Assembly: GCA_035527975.1 (NCBI GenBank)
Contig: DATKZM010000058.1
Coordinates: 1-64,000 of the forward strand
From: DATKZM01 sp035527975
GTDB lineage: Bacteria; Pseudomonadota; Alphaproteobacteria; JAPULJ01
Reading direction: 5' to 3'
Length of the DNA: 64,000 bases
The position numbers and the translations under genes are program-made. Below the pieces are notes generated by a model, which searched no databases, had not been told where the DNA came from, and was given only the letters and a program-made list of their open reading frames with translations. This document shows, one piece after another, positions 51,796-60,909 of the stretch (positions within the stretch are counted from its first letter, which is position 1; every line of letters begins with the position of its first letter).

Positions 51796-52200
51796 TCACC
51801 GCGTCACCCGAAAAACCGCCGTGCCCTGGGCGATTGGTGCGTCTTCGGCCAGCACGTCGCAAGCACAGAAACCCAGCTTCCCACCGACCCGCTTGGCTTG
51901 CGCACGCACTTCCAGCCAGTCGCCGATCGCTGCCGCGCCGAAGAGATCGGTGGTCAAGCTGGCGGTCACGCCGCTTTTCGGCGGTTCATCTACGAGCGCC
52001 AGCGAATATCCCATCGCCATGTCGGCCAGTGTCGCGATCAACCCGCCATGCACCAGCCCGCGCGCATTGGTATGGCGCTCGGCGACCCGCAATCCCAGGC
52101 TCAGCGTCCGGCCTTCGGTCTTCCGGTATATCGGACCGACCGGCTCCATGAAGGGGCTCTTGCGGTCGAGCCGCTCATAGCCGTCCGGAATGTCGTCCAT
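51796..52200 (-). CDS. PaaI-type hot-dog thioesterase
   Basis: 134 residues. ARGLVHGGLIATLADMAMGY has the HGG and following acidic residue of the PaaI family. PaaI enzymes hydrolyse stalled phenylacetyl-type CoA esters. It stands between the M20 gene and the TRAP operon, separated from the latter by a 50-bp palindrome. Confidence 0.87.
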   Translation of the reverse strand: MDDIPDGYERLDRKSPFMEPVGPIYRKTEGRTLSLGLRVAERHTNARGLVHGGLIATLADMAMGYSLALVDEPPKSGVTASLTTDLFGAAAIGDWLEVRAQAKRVGGKLGFCACDVLAEDAPIAQGTAVFRVTR

Positions 52201-52220
52201 CGCACCGCCTTGTCGGTCCT

Positions 52221-52270
52221 AGAGCACGATCGCGTCACAGTGATCTGGTGTGACGCGTGAATCGTGCTCT
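52221..52270. repeat. 50-bp palindrome, copy 2
   Basis: AGAGCACGAT at the left end pairs with ATCGTGCTCT at the right; inside, CGCGTCACA pairs with TGTGACGCG. It lies between the TRAP operon and the thioesterase gene and could stop transcription of either. Related to 47280-47330. Confidence 0.8.
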
Positions 52271-52280
52271 GAATCTTGAT

Positions 52281-53591
52281 CTAGCCGCCTTTGTAGAGCT
52301 GTCGTGGTAGCCACGTGGCCAGATCGGGGAACAGCATCAACAGCGCCACCAGGCCCGCGGCCGCCGCCAGGAAGGGCACGATCCCCCAGTAGACGTCGGC
52401 GAGTTTCACATCGGGCAATTGCGCGCGGATGACGAAGATGTTGAGCCCCACCGGCGGTGTAATCATGCCCACCTCGACCACCACCAGAACCAGTATGCCG
52501 AACCAGATCGGATCGAAGCCAAGCCCTTGGGCCAGCGGCAGGAACACTGGGATGGTGATGAGGATCATGCTGATCGCATCGAGGAAGCAGCCCAGCACGA
52601 TGTAGAAGGCGATCATCATCATGATCACCATCCAGGGCGCCATTTGCAGTCCTTGAACCCATTCGGCAAGCGAGTTGGGCAGCCGTGTCAGCGCCATGAA
52701 ATAGGCAAAAAGAAAAGCGCCGATGACGATGAAGAACAGCATGCCGGTGGTCCAGATCGTCTCCAGCAACGATTCCGCCAAGACCCGCCAGGTCATCTCG
52801 CGTGTCGCAAAGGCGATGATGATGGCGACGAGCGCGGCTACGGCTGCAGCCTCGGTGGGGCTCATGAAGCCGGAATAGATGCCGCCGATCGCAATGCCGA
52901 AGAGGATTGCCACCTTCCATAAGCCGCTCATCGCAGCAATCCGCTCCTTGAAGGACATCGACGGTGTGATCGGCATGCGATCGGGCTGGACCAACGCGAT
53001 CGCGATTATGACGACGATATGCAGGGCGGCGGCGATGAGGCCGGGGATCATCGCCGCGGCGAAAAGCTGTGGCACGCCCTGTTCGGCGATGATGGCGTAG
53101 ACAATCAAGATGACCGAGGGCGGGATCAGCACGCCGAGCGTGCCGCCCGAGGCTACGACACCGGTCGCAATGCGCTCGTCATAGCCATATTTCCGCATCT
53201 CGGGCACGGCGACGCGGGCCATGGTGGCGGCGGTGGCGAGCGAGGAGCCGCAAATCGAGCCGAACCCCGCGCAAGCCCCCACAGTGCCCATGGCGAGCGC
53301 GCCCCGAAGCCCGCTGAAGACGGCATTGGCGGCGCGAAAGAGCTCGTTCGACATGCCCGCCCGCGAGGCCACGACTCCCATCAGCACGAACAGCGGCACG
53401 ACGGTGAGCGAATATTTGTCGGTGAGATCGTAGGGGGTCGAACCGGCCGCGATCAATGCATTGCGCCAGCCATCGATGGCGGCGTAGCCGAGCAGCCCCG
53501 CGATGCCAAGCGCGATCGCGACAGGCACGCGCAGCAGGATCATCCCGAACAGCCCGCCCAGGGCGGCGATGCCGATTAGTTGATCGCTCAC
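52281..53591 (-). CDS. dctM: TRAP transporter large permease
   Basis: 436 residues, about twelve helices, with conserved GMILLRVPVAIALGIAGLLG, the first membrane motif CAGFGSICGSSLATAATMARV, and IPPSVILIVYAIIAEQGVPQLFAA. It uses the Na+ gradient to import an organic acid delivered by the binding protein. GTG start at 53591. Third gene of the dctP-dctQ-dctM operon (37-base gap). Confidence 0.92.
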   Translation of the reverse strand: MSDQLIGIAALGGLFGMILLRVPVAIALGIAGLLGYAAIDGWRNALIAAGSTPYDLTDKYSLTVVPLFVLMGVVASRAGMSNELFRAANAVFSGLRGALAMGTVGACAGFGSICGSSLATAATMARVAVPEMRKYGYDERIATGVVASGGTLGVLIPPSVILIVYAIIAEQGVPQLFAAAMIPGLIAAALHIVVIIAIALVQPDRMPITPSMSFKERIAAMSGLWKVAILFGIAIGGIYSGFMSPTEAAAVAALVAIIIAFATREMTWRVLAESLLETIWTTGMLFFIVIGAFLFAYFMALTRLPNSLAEWVQGLQMAPWMVIMMMIAFYIVLGCFLDAISMILITIPVFLPLAQGLGFDPIWFGILVLVVVEVGMITPPVGLNIFVIRAQLPDVKLADVYWGIVPFLAAAAGLVALLMLFPDLATWLPRQLYKGG

Positions 53592-53628
53592 GAAGCGATC
53601 CGCCGCGCAACAGGCATGCGGCGCGGGC

Positions 53629-54156
53629 TCATTCGATCCTGTCGCCGCCGCCGTCGTTGCCGCCCAGATTTTGGCTCGGCACGCCCAGTCTCACGAAGTG
53701 CACTATCACCCACACCGTGGCAGCAATCGAAAAGACAAACCCGAAGATGATCGGGATCCAGTGGACGAACCGGTTGATCCCCAGCGTCATCGTGACCTCG
53801 TGCTGGTCGAGCTTCTCGAACGCCGGCTGGACCATGTAGGTCATCATCAGCACGAGGAAACCAAGGGTCAGGAAAAGCCCCAGCAATCGCATCCTGCGCA
53901 CGGCACGCGGCGAGACCATCTGGTCGATAACGTCGACGACGACATGCTCGTCGCGCAGAAAGACGCCGGGCATGGCCAGGAAGATGCAGACGACCAGCGC
54001 CAGCTCCATGACGTCGACGACACCCAGAATGGGTGTATCGAAGATCTGCCGCATCACCACCGCGTAGGTGGTGAAGAGCATCATGAAGGCGAGGACGAGA
54101 GCGGCCGCGTAGCCGAATGGCAACGCGGCCGCCCGCAGATATCTATCGCGGTCCAA
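53629..54156 (-). CDS. dctQ: TRAP transporter small permease
   Basis: 175 residues with four hydrophobic helices and the family core RQIFDTPILGVVDVMELALV. It forms the membrane complex with DctM. Start is TTG at 54156, four bases after the binding-protein stop, so coupling is probable. Confidence 0.88.
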   Translation of the reverse strand: MDRDRYLRAAALPFGYAAALVLAFMMLFTTYAVVMRQIFDTPILGVVDVMELALVVCIFLAMPGVFLRDEHVVVDVIDQMVSPRAVRRMRLLGLFLTLGFLVLMMTYMVQPAFEKLDQHEVTMTLGINRFVHWIPIIFGFVFSIAATVWVIVHFVRLGVPSQNLGGNDGGGDRIE

Positions 54157-54160
54157 CGGA

Positions 54161-55207
54161 CTACTTCACCCAGAAATTACGCGACGTCTTTGAATGCTTC
54201 TCCGACAGTTCCTGCATCAACTTGTAGACCGCCCGCGCCGGCATACCGCGCTTCTCAAGCTCGGCAAGCTTGGCTTCGGCCACCTTGGCGCCGACCGCGC
54301 GGAACCTCGTATGCTCGGCCGAGGTCAGCTTGATCGGTGTCATACCGGCCTTGAGCATCATGCGCTTGCCGATATCGTCGAGCTTGTCCCACTCCTTGCC
54401 GACCTCGCCCTCGCGACCTGCAAGCGAATCGTTGATCAGCTTTTTCATGTTGGCCGGCAGGCGATCCCAACTGCGGCGGTTCATGCACAGGCAGAAGCTG
54501 GTGACATAGGAGTACATTTCGGCCGTGTACTTGGTCACCGGGCCAAGCCGGAAGGCAAGTCCGCCGCCGCCATAGTCGATCACGGCGCCGTCGATAGTCC
54601 CCTTCTGCATCGATTCGGCGATGCGCGTCGGAGGCAGACCGACCGGCGTGCCGCCGAGCGCCGTGATGAAATCGCGGATCGTGGCCGAGGCAAAACGCAG
54701 GCGCAGCCCCTTGATGTCTTCGATCTTGCGGATCGGCTTCTTGGCGGTATGGATGTTGCCGGGCTGGTGCGTCAGCAGCATCAGCACCTTCACGCCCTTA
54801 TGCTCGGGATCGAGGTACTTCTGGCGCAACACCGGATCGTTCATGACCTTGGTGCCGATCTCCGCACTGCCCACCAGATACGGCAGGTTCGAGATTTCGG
54901 TCAGCGGGAAACGGCCGGGGGTGAAGCCATGGGCGCTCCACACGATGTCGGCTTGGCCGCGCCGGGCGATGTCGTAATATTTGGGCGGCGGGCCGAGCTG
55001 CGAGCCCGGGAATATCTTGAACTTGAGCTGGCCGTTCGACTTCTTCGTCAGCTCCTGCGACCAGCGCACGATCCACTGCGAGTAGGAGTGTTTCGGCGTG
55101 ACGAAATGGGCAATCTTGAGATCAAAATTCTCCGCTGCGGCCGGCAGCGCGGTGAGCATCACCGCCGCGGCACCCGCCAACAGGCCGGTTAGCCTTACCT
55201 GGGTCAT
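54161..55207 (-). CDS. dctP: TRAP transporter solute-binding protein
   Basis: 348 residues from ATG 55207, eight bases after a GGGAGGA site. Signal peptide MTQVRLTGLLAGAAAVMLTA is cleaved near AAA-EN. The DctP fold shows LKIAHFVTPKHSYSQWIVRW, LRLRFASATIRDFITALGG with the conserved carboxylate-binding Arg, and GTIDGAVIDYGG. The ligand should be a carboxylate; helix-swapping and a Cys-containing loop (SYVTSFCLCMNRR) set it apart from C4-dicarboxylate binders, so an aromatic or keto acid is possible. Confidence 0.9.
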   Translation of the reverse strand: MTQVRLTGLLAGAAAVMLTALPAAAENFDLKIAHFVTPKHSYSQWIVRWSQELTKKSNGQLKFKIFPGSQLGPPPKYYDIARRGQADIVWSAHGFTPGRFPLTEISNLPYLVGSAEIGTKVMNDPVLRQKYLDPEHKGVKVLMLLTHQPGNIHTAKKPIRKIEDIKGLRLRFASATIRDFITALGGTPVGLPPTRIAESMQKGTIDGAVIDYGGGGLAFRLGPVTKYTAEMYSYVTSFCLCMNRRSWDRLPANMKKLINDSLAGREGEVGKEWDKLDDIGKRMMLKAGMTPIKLTSAEHTRFRAVGAKVAEAKLAELEKRGMPARAVYKLMQELSEKHSKTSRNFWVK

Positions 55208-55471
55208 AAATTGGTCCTCCCTTTGGCTCCCTGGTATCCAACTGTCTGATTGGGACGGGCCATGCCCTGTGCCCAAACGATTGCATTCGTAGCGGAATAC
55301 TGCCTTTAAGCACGGGGAAAAGCCACCCCGGTCGCCATGTCGGCCGTTCGGAATATTGGCGATACGCGCACCGCCGCCCTGTTGGTTGTAAAGGCCGTGT
55401 TTCAAATCCGCCCTCGTGTCGCCTAGTCTGACCGGGAGCGCCGAACGTGAACTGACCGGGATTCAAAACCG

Positions 55472-56314
55472 ATGACAGCCAAAACGACCGAGAACACCGT
55501 TGCCCGCCACTACACCCACGGGGGTCTGGAAGCCGCAATCCGCGCGGCGCTGGCCGCCGCGGGCAAAGACCCGGTGGCCCTCGCTCCCGGCGATCTGGCA
55601 CCGGTCGACGAATTCCATATCGGCGGCCACGAGGCGACCGAGCATTTGGCCCAAACCCTCAAGATCACGCCCGGCATGCATCTGCTCGATATCGGCTGCG
55701 GCATCGGCGGCGCGGCCCGGTATTTCGCCGCTGCATCCGGTGCGCGCGTCACCGGTATCGATCTAACCGACGAATACGTGGCCGTCGCCACCGCGCTGGC
55801 GGACTGGGTCGGCCTTTCCGGGCAGGTCTCTTTCCGCCAGGCCAGCGCGCTCGATCTGCCGTTCGATGCGGGCACGTTCGACGGCGCGGCCATGCTGCAT
55901 GTCGGCATGAACATCGCCGATAAGGCGCGGCTGTTCACCGAGGCCGCCCGGACCTTGAAGCCCGGTGGCCGTATGGGCGTATACGACGTGATGCGCATCG
56001 GCGAGGGCGCGCTCGCATATCCCGTGCCCTAGGCCGCCGATGACACCACCAGCTTTCTTGCTTCGGCCGCCGATTATCGGGCGGCGCTGGACGTCGCGGG
56101 ATTTGAAGTGGTCGCCGAGGAGACCCGCCGCGACTTTGCCGTTGCTTTCTTCGACAAACTTCGCGCGCGTCTGAGCCAGCCTGGCGGACCGCCGCCGCTT
56201 GGTCTGCATATTCTTATGGGGGCCGAGGCTCCGGCCAAAATCACCAATATGGTGCGCAACATCGCAGCCGGGCTAATGGCGCCGGTAGAGATCGTCGCCC
56301 GAAAAACCGGCTAG
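55472..56314 (+). pseudogene. SAM-dependent methyltransferase with an in-frame amber stop
   Basis: An intact frame would give 280 residues: motif I LLDIGCGIGGAARYFAAASG, VTGIDLTDEYV, FDGAAMLHVGMNI, GGRMGVYDVMRIGEGALAYP. A single TAG at 56030-56032 interrupts it after ...AYPVP. The reading then resumes in the same frame (AADDTTSFLASAADYRAALD) to the stop at 56312-56314. Relatives carry Trp-Ala after PVP, so TGG to TAG is the simplest explanation. Translation would yield a 186-residue protein lacking the C-terminal cap. The final TAG lies within repeat copy 3. Confidence 0.82.
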
Positions 56315-56375
56315 TGTGATGGTTCCGAAGTTCGTCGCATCAATGTGACGAAGTTTGGGAGCTGAATCACACTAG
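56311..56375. repeat. 65-bp palindromic repeat, copy 3
   Basis: Same 65-bp length as copies 1 and 2, with CTAGTGTGAT and ATCACACTAG ends. The extension block is missing after about 56390. Its first TAG is the natural stop of the preceding methyltransferase frame. Confidence 0.85.
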
Positions 56376-56442
56376 AATCAAATATTTAGCATCCTTAAAC
56401 ACACTTGCGCCGCGACGAGCGTCGCGCCGCGCGGCGCATGGC

Positions 56443-57708
56443 TCAGGCTGCGGAAGTCCCGGCGGCGTTGCCACTGCGATTGGAAAGCTCGGAGTAGAGG
56501 CGCGCCAGGACGGTTTTGTACTCGTCAGGATTGATCGCGTCGTCGTTCTTGTAGACTTCCATCACGGCTTCAGCGATGTCGTCAGTTGTCATGGCGGCCG
56601 CCGGATCGAGCTTGGCGGTGCCGATCAGCCCTCTGACGCCGTCATGAAAAGCGCGCCGAAAGGGCTCGGGCACCCCGGTGCGCTTGAACAGGGCGATCAA
56701 CGCCGCCTCATCGCCGGACGTCAACAATGCGATCGTGTTGTCCATCGGCAATCCGGCGAGGCGCGCCATACCGGCCTCGAAGGCGCTGCGTCGGTTGTCG
56801 CAGAGGGCCCGAAGCAAAAAGGCCGGCGTGAGCCGTCCGGCGGCCGCGAATTGGTCGGCAAGCGTGGACGCGTCTATGCCCTCAAGCTTCCGGTGCCTCG
56901 GCTTGACGAGGTTGAGCCTGCGCGCGAACAGGGGATGCGCCCGCTCGGTCGACTGGTTCGCTTGCTCGCCGGTTTGGGCCGCCGGCTCGGCGATCAGCGT
57001 GACGATCCGATCCGCGACCGAACTCGGCACCCGGCCGCGTCCGGTCAGCGCGTCGACCACCCCAGTGTCCCGGTTGAACGCATCCATGATCCGGTGGAGC
57101 GCGGGCTCGGAGAGCTTGGCGCCATCGTTTTCCAGAAGCTTGACCGCCACGGTCCGCTCGCCCCGGCCGATCAAAACGTCAGAAACCTGATGCGGCACAA
57201 ACGGCCGGCCCGCAATGGCGATCTGTTGGCGGGGGCCTTTTTCAGCGGCGATGCGGCACAGATCCTCCTCGGTCAAGACCTCGGACTGTTCAAGCATTGG
57301 CACGGCCACCGGCTCCACATCCTCGGCCATGGCGCAGGCAAAACGGTGAGGCAGAAATCCGCAAGACGCCAAATGCTTGGAAAGCGTCGCGCGCACCACC
57401 TCGGCGCCGCGTTGGAGCCATTCGCCAAAGATCGCTTCGGCATGCTCGCGCTCGACGCCATCGGCTGAAGACTTCGAATACGCCGTAGCAACCTTGCGGG
57501 CGACCTTGACCGCACCGGCGCCCATTCGGTCGCCACGCAGATTGTTGACGTCCGAGGTGTCCAACGAAGCGTCCGAAGACAAATCCGCAGACGCATCCGG
57601 GCGCGGCGTCCCGGACGGGGTTTTCTCCCCGCCCGAGCGCGCCGAGGCGGCCGGATCACTCTCCGGCCCGGCAGTCACCGCGTCTGGCTGTGTCACCCGT
57701 TCGTTCAT
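56443..57708 (-). CDS. DUF2336 domain protein
   Basis: 421 residues. The first 75 are disordered and Ser/Asp/Pro-rich. The rest is helical and repeat-like, with a DUF2336 core (AIAGRPFVPHQVSDVLIGRG, KLLENDGAKLSEPALHRIMD) known from Hyphomicrobiales and Rhodospirillales, function undetermined. It lies 13 bases after the broken pilin-like gene on the same strand, so the two may once have formed an operon. Confidence 0.82.
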   Translation of the reverse strand: MNERVTQPDAVTAGPESDPAASARSGGEKTPSGTPRPDASADLSSDASLDTSDVNNLRGDRMGAGAVKVARKVATAYSKSSADGVEREHAEAIFGEWLQRGAEVVRATLSKHLASCGFLPHRFACAMAEDVEPVAVPMLEQSEVLTEEDLCRIAAEKGPRQQIAIAGRPFVPHQVSDVLIGRGERTVAVKLLENDGAKLSEPALHRIMDAFNRDTGVVDALTGRGRVPSSVADRIVTLIAEPAAQTGEQANQSTERAHPLFARRLNLVKPRHRKLEGIDASTLADQFAAAGRLTPAFLLRALCDNRRSAFEAGMARLAGLPMDNTIALLTSGDEAALIALFKRTGVPEPFRRAFHDGVRGLIGTAKLDPAAAMTTDDIAEAVMEVYKNDDAINPDEYKTVLARLYSELSNRSGNAAGTSAA

Positions 57709-57721
57709 CCCTTGGACTCAA

Positions 57722-57898
57722 TCACCCCTTGGCTTCAATCACCGAGGTAATCCACACGCAGAGTTCGGCGGTCGACATGCCGAGGTTACTGAAAGCAATC
57801 ACGGCGATGATCGAAATCAGCACCGCGACCATCGCGTATGAAACAGCTCCCTCCCCTGCCTCGTCGGTCAGGAGCGTTCACAGCATCGTATCGCGCAT
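57722..57898 (-). pseudogene. Flp-type (type IVb) pilin-like gene with an in-frame opal stop
   Basis: From ATG 57898, seven bases after a GGGGA ribosome site, 58 codons run MRDTML, then TGA at 57880-57878, then TLLTDEAGEGAVSYAMVAVL and a hydrophobic helix ending VWITSVIEAKG. The small size, DEAG-E-GA processing-site pattern and single helix match Flp pilins, though Ser replaces the usual Glu at +5. CGA to TGA in MLRTLL is the simple explanation. No other ATG, GTG or TTG start could restore the N-terminus. No tad/cpa genes are present here. Confidence 0.68.
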
Positions 57899-58384
57899 TG
57901 TTTTTCCCCATTCTTAATGGCTAACACCAAATTAGCACTACATACGCCAATGATTTTCGCAAAATAAGTCTCAAATGATAGAAAAATTAGAGCAGGGTTT
58001 TACTGTAGTTATAATAAATAATATCAATAGCTATTGAAGTTTTATTCAAAAATGTCAGGATAATTATTCAAGCAACAATAGATATTCCGCGGTATTCAGA
58101 CGCGACGCGATCGGCGTCCGCCCACGATACGGCTGTACGCGGCAGGCGATCCTGCCGGCGATCTCCTCCGGACGTCGCCTTCGTATCGCGAATGGCGAAT
58201 GGCGAATGGCGAATGGCGAATGGCGAATGGCGAATGGCGAATGGCGAATGGCGTGCCAACGAAGCTGGAAATCTTGATGATCTCAATCAACAATATTCAA
58301 GCATAATAGATTATAATCTATATATATTTTATGGTTAACACATGAGCGAATTCGTCATTGCTCCGCTTATGTCGGCAGCATCTG
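57899..58384. other. AT-rich island, no intact gene
   Basis: Between the pilin remnant and the 3' end of the tryptophan dioxygenase gene. 57940-58085 and 58280-58340 are strongly AT-rich; the middle is GC-rich and carries the heptanucleotide array. Two imperfect 18-19 bp direct repeats (TATTCAAGCA...AATAGAT) lie at 58065-58083 and 58294-58311. A perfect 16-bp palindrome ATAGATTATAATCTAT is at 58306-58321. Short frames translating FAIRHSP repeats are artefacts. Confidence 0.65.
58188..58250. repeat. Nine tandem copies of GCGAATG
   Basis: A perfect 7-bp simple sequence repeat, 63 bases long. Its unit length is not a multiple of three. It lies outside any credible gene, upstream of the pilin-like frame, and would be expected to vary by slippage. 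Confidence 0.95.
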
Positions 58385-59254
58385 TCAAACCTCCGTGCGC
58401 ACCGCCCAAAGCTCGGCAAAAATACGCGTACCGATCTGACGCCGCAGATACTGTACGCCCGAGGTCCCGCCGGTCCCTTTCTTCATGCCGATTATCCGCT
58501 CGACCGTGTTGGCGTGGCGAAACCGCCAGGTCTCGAACAGATCCTCGATATCGAGCAGGTTCTCCGCGAATTCATAAAGCTCCCAATAGCGCTCGGGCTC
58601 GCGATAAACCGCCAACCAGGCATCGTGGACGGATTGGTCGAACCCATGCGGCTCGGCCCAGTCGCGCTCGAGCTGGCCCGCTTCGATTGCAAAGCCCCGG
58701 CGTGCCAGCATCCGGATCGCCTCATCATAGAGGCTCGGCCGCTCCAGCAGCGCCTTCAGCTCTCCGTGCAACACCGCATCGTGGGCGTGCGGCTTCAGCA
58801 TCGCCGGCTGCTTGTTGCCGAGGGTGAATTCGATCGACCGGTACTGATAGGACTGAAATCCCGAAGACTGGCCGAGGGCATCACGGAAGCGCGAATAATC
58901 GGCCGGGGTCATCGTGGTGAGCACCGACCAGGCGCCGATCAGCTGTTCCTGGATCCGTTTGACCCGCGCCAGCATCTTGAAGGCGGGCCGCAGGGTATCC
59001 CCGCGCACCAGCGCCAGCGCGGCTTCAAGCTCGTGCAGCATCAACTTCATCCACAGCTCACTGACCTGATGGATGATCACGAAAAGCATTTCGTCGTGGG
59101 TGCCCGAGCGCGGCGACTGGGCATCGAGGATGCGGTCCAGCTGCAGGTAACCGCCATAGGACATGGCCTTGGCAAAGTCGGTGTAGATCGCCTCGCCCTT
59201 GAGCGCGCCGTCGCCCGGCGTGCCCGTATACCGCGCGGATTTGTCGCCGCTCAC
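58385..59254 (-). CDS. kynA: Tryptophan 2,3-dioxygenase
   Basis: 289 residues, GTG start at 59254 five bases after GGAGG; a much longer frame upstream is spurious. Diagnostic parts: DEMLFVIIHQVSELWMKLM (distal His), QSYQYRSIEFTLGNKQPAML, and the haem-binding His in RFRHANTVERIIGMKKGTGG with the substrate loop after it. The enzyme opens the indole ring to N-formylkynurenine. Divergent from trpB2; kynU is elsewhere in the window. Confidence 0.95.
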   Translation of the reverse strand: MSGDKSARYTGTPGDGALKGEAIYTDFAKAMSYGGYLQLDRILDAQSPRSGTHDEMLFVIIHQVSELWMKLMLHELEAALALVRGDTLRPAFKMLARVKRIQEQLIGAWSVLTTMTPADYSRFRDALGQSSGFQSYQYRSIEFTLGNKQPAMLKPHAHDAVLHGELKALLERPSLYDEAIRMLARRGFAIEAGQLERDWAEPHGFDQSVHDAWLAVYREPERYWELYEFAENLLDIEDLFETWRFRHANTVERIIGMKKGTGGTSGVQYLRRQIGTRIFAELWAVRTEV

Positions 59255-59446
59255 ATGCGCCTCCAGCTTGAGTTCAGGGGTTTTCTTGGCCGGGTGGAGG
59301 GTGCAGAGTATTGCCGCTCCGGCGGTGGACAGTTTACACTTAAAACGATTCCCGGCAACCGACCGCAACGGCGGCGGCTGGGGTTTTGACCATTTCGGCG
59401 AACCAGCGGGCGGATCGACATTATTAAGGGTGGAGGGACATAAGAT

Positions 59447-60814
59447 ATGGGTGACACGGTCAAATACCTTCTCGACGAGAAAGACATTCCGAAGACCTGG
59501 TACAACATCGCGGCCGACCTCCCCGAGCCGCCGGCGGCGGTCCTGCATCCGGGCACCGGCCAGCCGGTGGGGCCGGACGATCTGGCGCCTCTGTTCCCGA
59601 TGGCGATCATCATGCAGGAGGTCTCCACCGAGCGCGAGATCGAGATCCCCGGGCCGGTGCGAGACATTTACCGGCAATGGCGGCCCTCGCCGATGTTCCG
59701 TGCCCGGCGGCTGGAGAAGGCGCTCGATACCCCGGCGAAGATTTACTACAAGTATGAGGGCGTCAGCCCCGCCGGCTCGCACAAGCCTAACACCGCGATC
59801 CCTCAGGCCTTTTACAGCAAGGAAGAGGGTGTCAAGCGCATCACCACCGAGACCGGCGCCGGACAATGGGGCTCCTCGCTGGCACTCGCGGGCTCGTTTT
59901 TCGGCCTCGAGATCGAGGTCTTCATGGTCAAGGTGAGCTTCCAGCAGAAGCCTTACCGCAAGGCCTTTATGGAGAGCTTCGGCGCACGCTGCGTCGCCAG
60001 CCCCTCCGAAGAGACCGAGTCGGGCCGGGCGATCCTGCAAAAGAACCCGGACTCCAACGGCTCGCTCGGCATCGCGATTTCCGAGGCGGTGGAGCGCGCG
60101 GTCCAACGTGAGGACACCAAATACGCCCTCGGCTCGGTGCTCAATCACGTGCTCATGCACCAGACGATTATTGGTATAGAAGCCATCAAACAGATGGAGA
60201 TGGCGGGCGACGATCCCGACGTCATCATCGGCTGCACGGGCGGCGGCTCCAACTTCGCGGGCATCGCCTTTCCCTTCATCGGCGAGACACTGCGCGGCGG
60301 CACGAAGCGCGAGATCATCGCTGTGGAGCCGGCGGCCTGTCCGACACTGACGCGCGGCAAGTACGCTTACGATTTCGGCGACACCGGGCATCTGACGCCG
60401 TTGGTGAAGATGCACACGCTGGGCTCGACCTTCGTGCCGCCGGGCTTCCACGCCGGTGGCCTGCGCTATCACGGCATGGCGCCGCTGGTCTCGCAGCTCG
60501 CCGAGCTCGGCGAAATCAAGCCGCGCGCTTATCACCAGATCGAGTGCTTCGAGGCCGGTGTGACCTTCGCCAAGGCCGAGGGCATCCTGCCGGCACCGGA
60601 GGCCAACCACGCGGTCAAGGGCGCCATCGACGAGGCCCTGAAGGCGAAGAAGGAAGGCAAGAAGAAGACCATCCTCTTCAATCTGTGCGGCCACGGCAAC
60701 TACGACATGGGCGCCTATTCCGACTATTTCGCGGGGAAACTCGTCGACCAGAACTATGACGAGGGCGAACTCGCCATGGCGCTGTCCGGCCTGCCCTCGG
60801 TGGCGGCGGAGTAG
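59447..60814 (+). CDS. trpB: TrpB2-type tryptophan synthase beta-like protein
   Basis: 455 residues, longer than TrpB1 and with the TrpB2 N-terminal extension. The PLP Lys is in AGSHKPNTAIPQA; phosphate-binding Gly loop CTGGGSNFAG; ETGAGQWGSSLALAG and AVEPAACPTLTRGKY are TrpB2-like. No trpA adjacent. TrpB2 condenses indole with serine. RBS GGAGGG precedes ATG 59447. Sitting opposite tryptophan dioxygenase suggests indole salvage or tryptophan turnover, which is inference. Confidence 0.9.
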   Translation: MGDTVKYLLDEKDIPKTWYNIAADLPEPPAAVLHPGTGQPVGPDDLAPLFPMAIIMQEVSTEREIEIPGPVRDIYRQWRPSPMFRARRLEKALDTPAKIYYKYEGVSPAGSHKPNTAIPQAFYSKEEGVKRITTETGAGQWGSSLALAGSFFGLEIEVFMVKVSFQQKPYRKAFMESFGARCVASPSEETESGRAILQKNPDSNGSLGIAISEAVERAVQREDTKYALGSVLNHVLMHQTIIGIEAIKQMEMAGDDPDVIIGCTGGGSNFAGIAFPFIGETLRGGTKREIIAVEPAACPTLTRGKYAYDFGDTGHLTPLVKMHTLGSTFVPPGFHAGGLRYHGMAPLVSQLAELGEIKPRAYHQIECFEAGVTFAKAEGILPAPEANHAVKGAIDEALKAKKEGKKKTILFNLCGHGNYDMGAYSDYFAGKLVDQNYDEGELAMALSGLPSVAAE

Positions 60815-60842
60815 ACGGCAGCTCGCATTGTGATTTTGATCA

Positions 60843-60869
60843 GGAAGGGGGGCCGTGTGCCCCTCTTCC
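60843..60869 (+). terminator. Possible terminator after trpB2
   Basis: GGAAG and CTTCC, then GGGG and CCCC, form a stem 28 bases after the stop, with one mismatch and no T-run. Weak. Confidence 0.3.
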
Positions 60870-60909
60870 GATTCTGGGCCATGATTGAGCGCTTCCGGCC
60901 GAGTCAAAC

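Noticed and set aside
58188..58250. CRISPR-like regular repeat
   Set aside because: The units are 7 bp and contiguous without spacers, so it is a simple sequence repeat.
58068..58286. Short minus-strand frames with FAIRHSP repeats
   Set aside because: They only translate the GCGAATG array.
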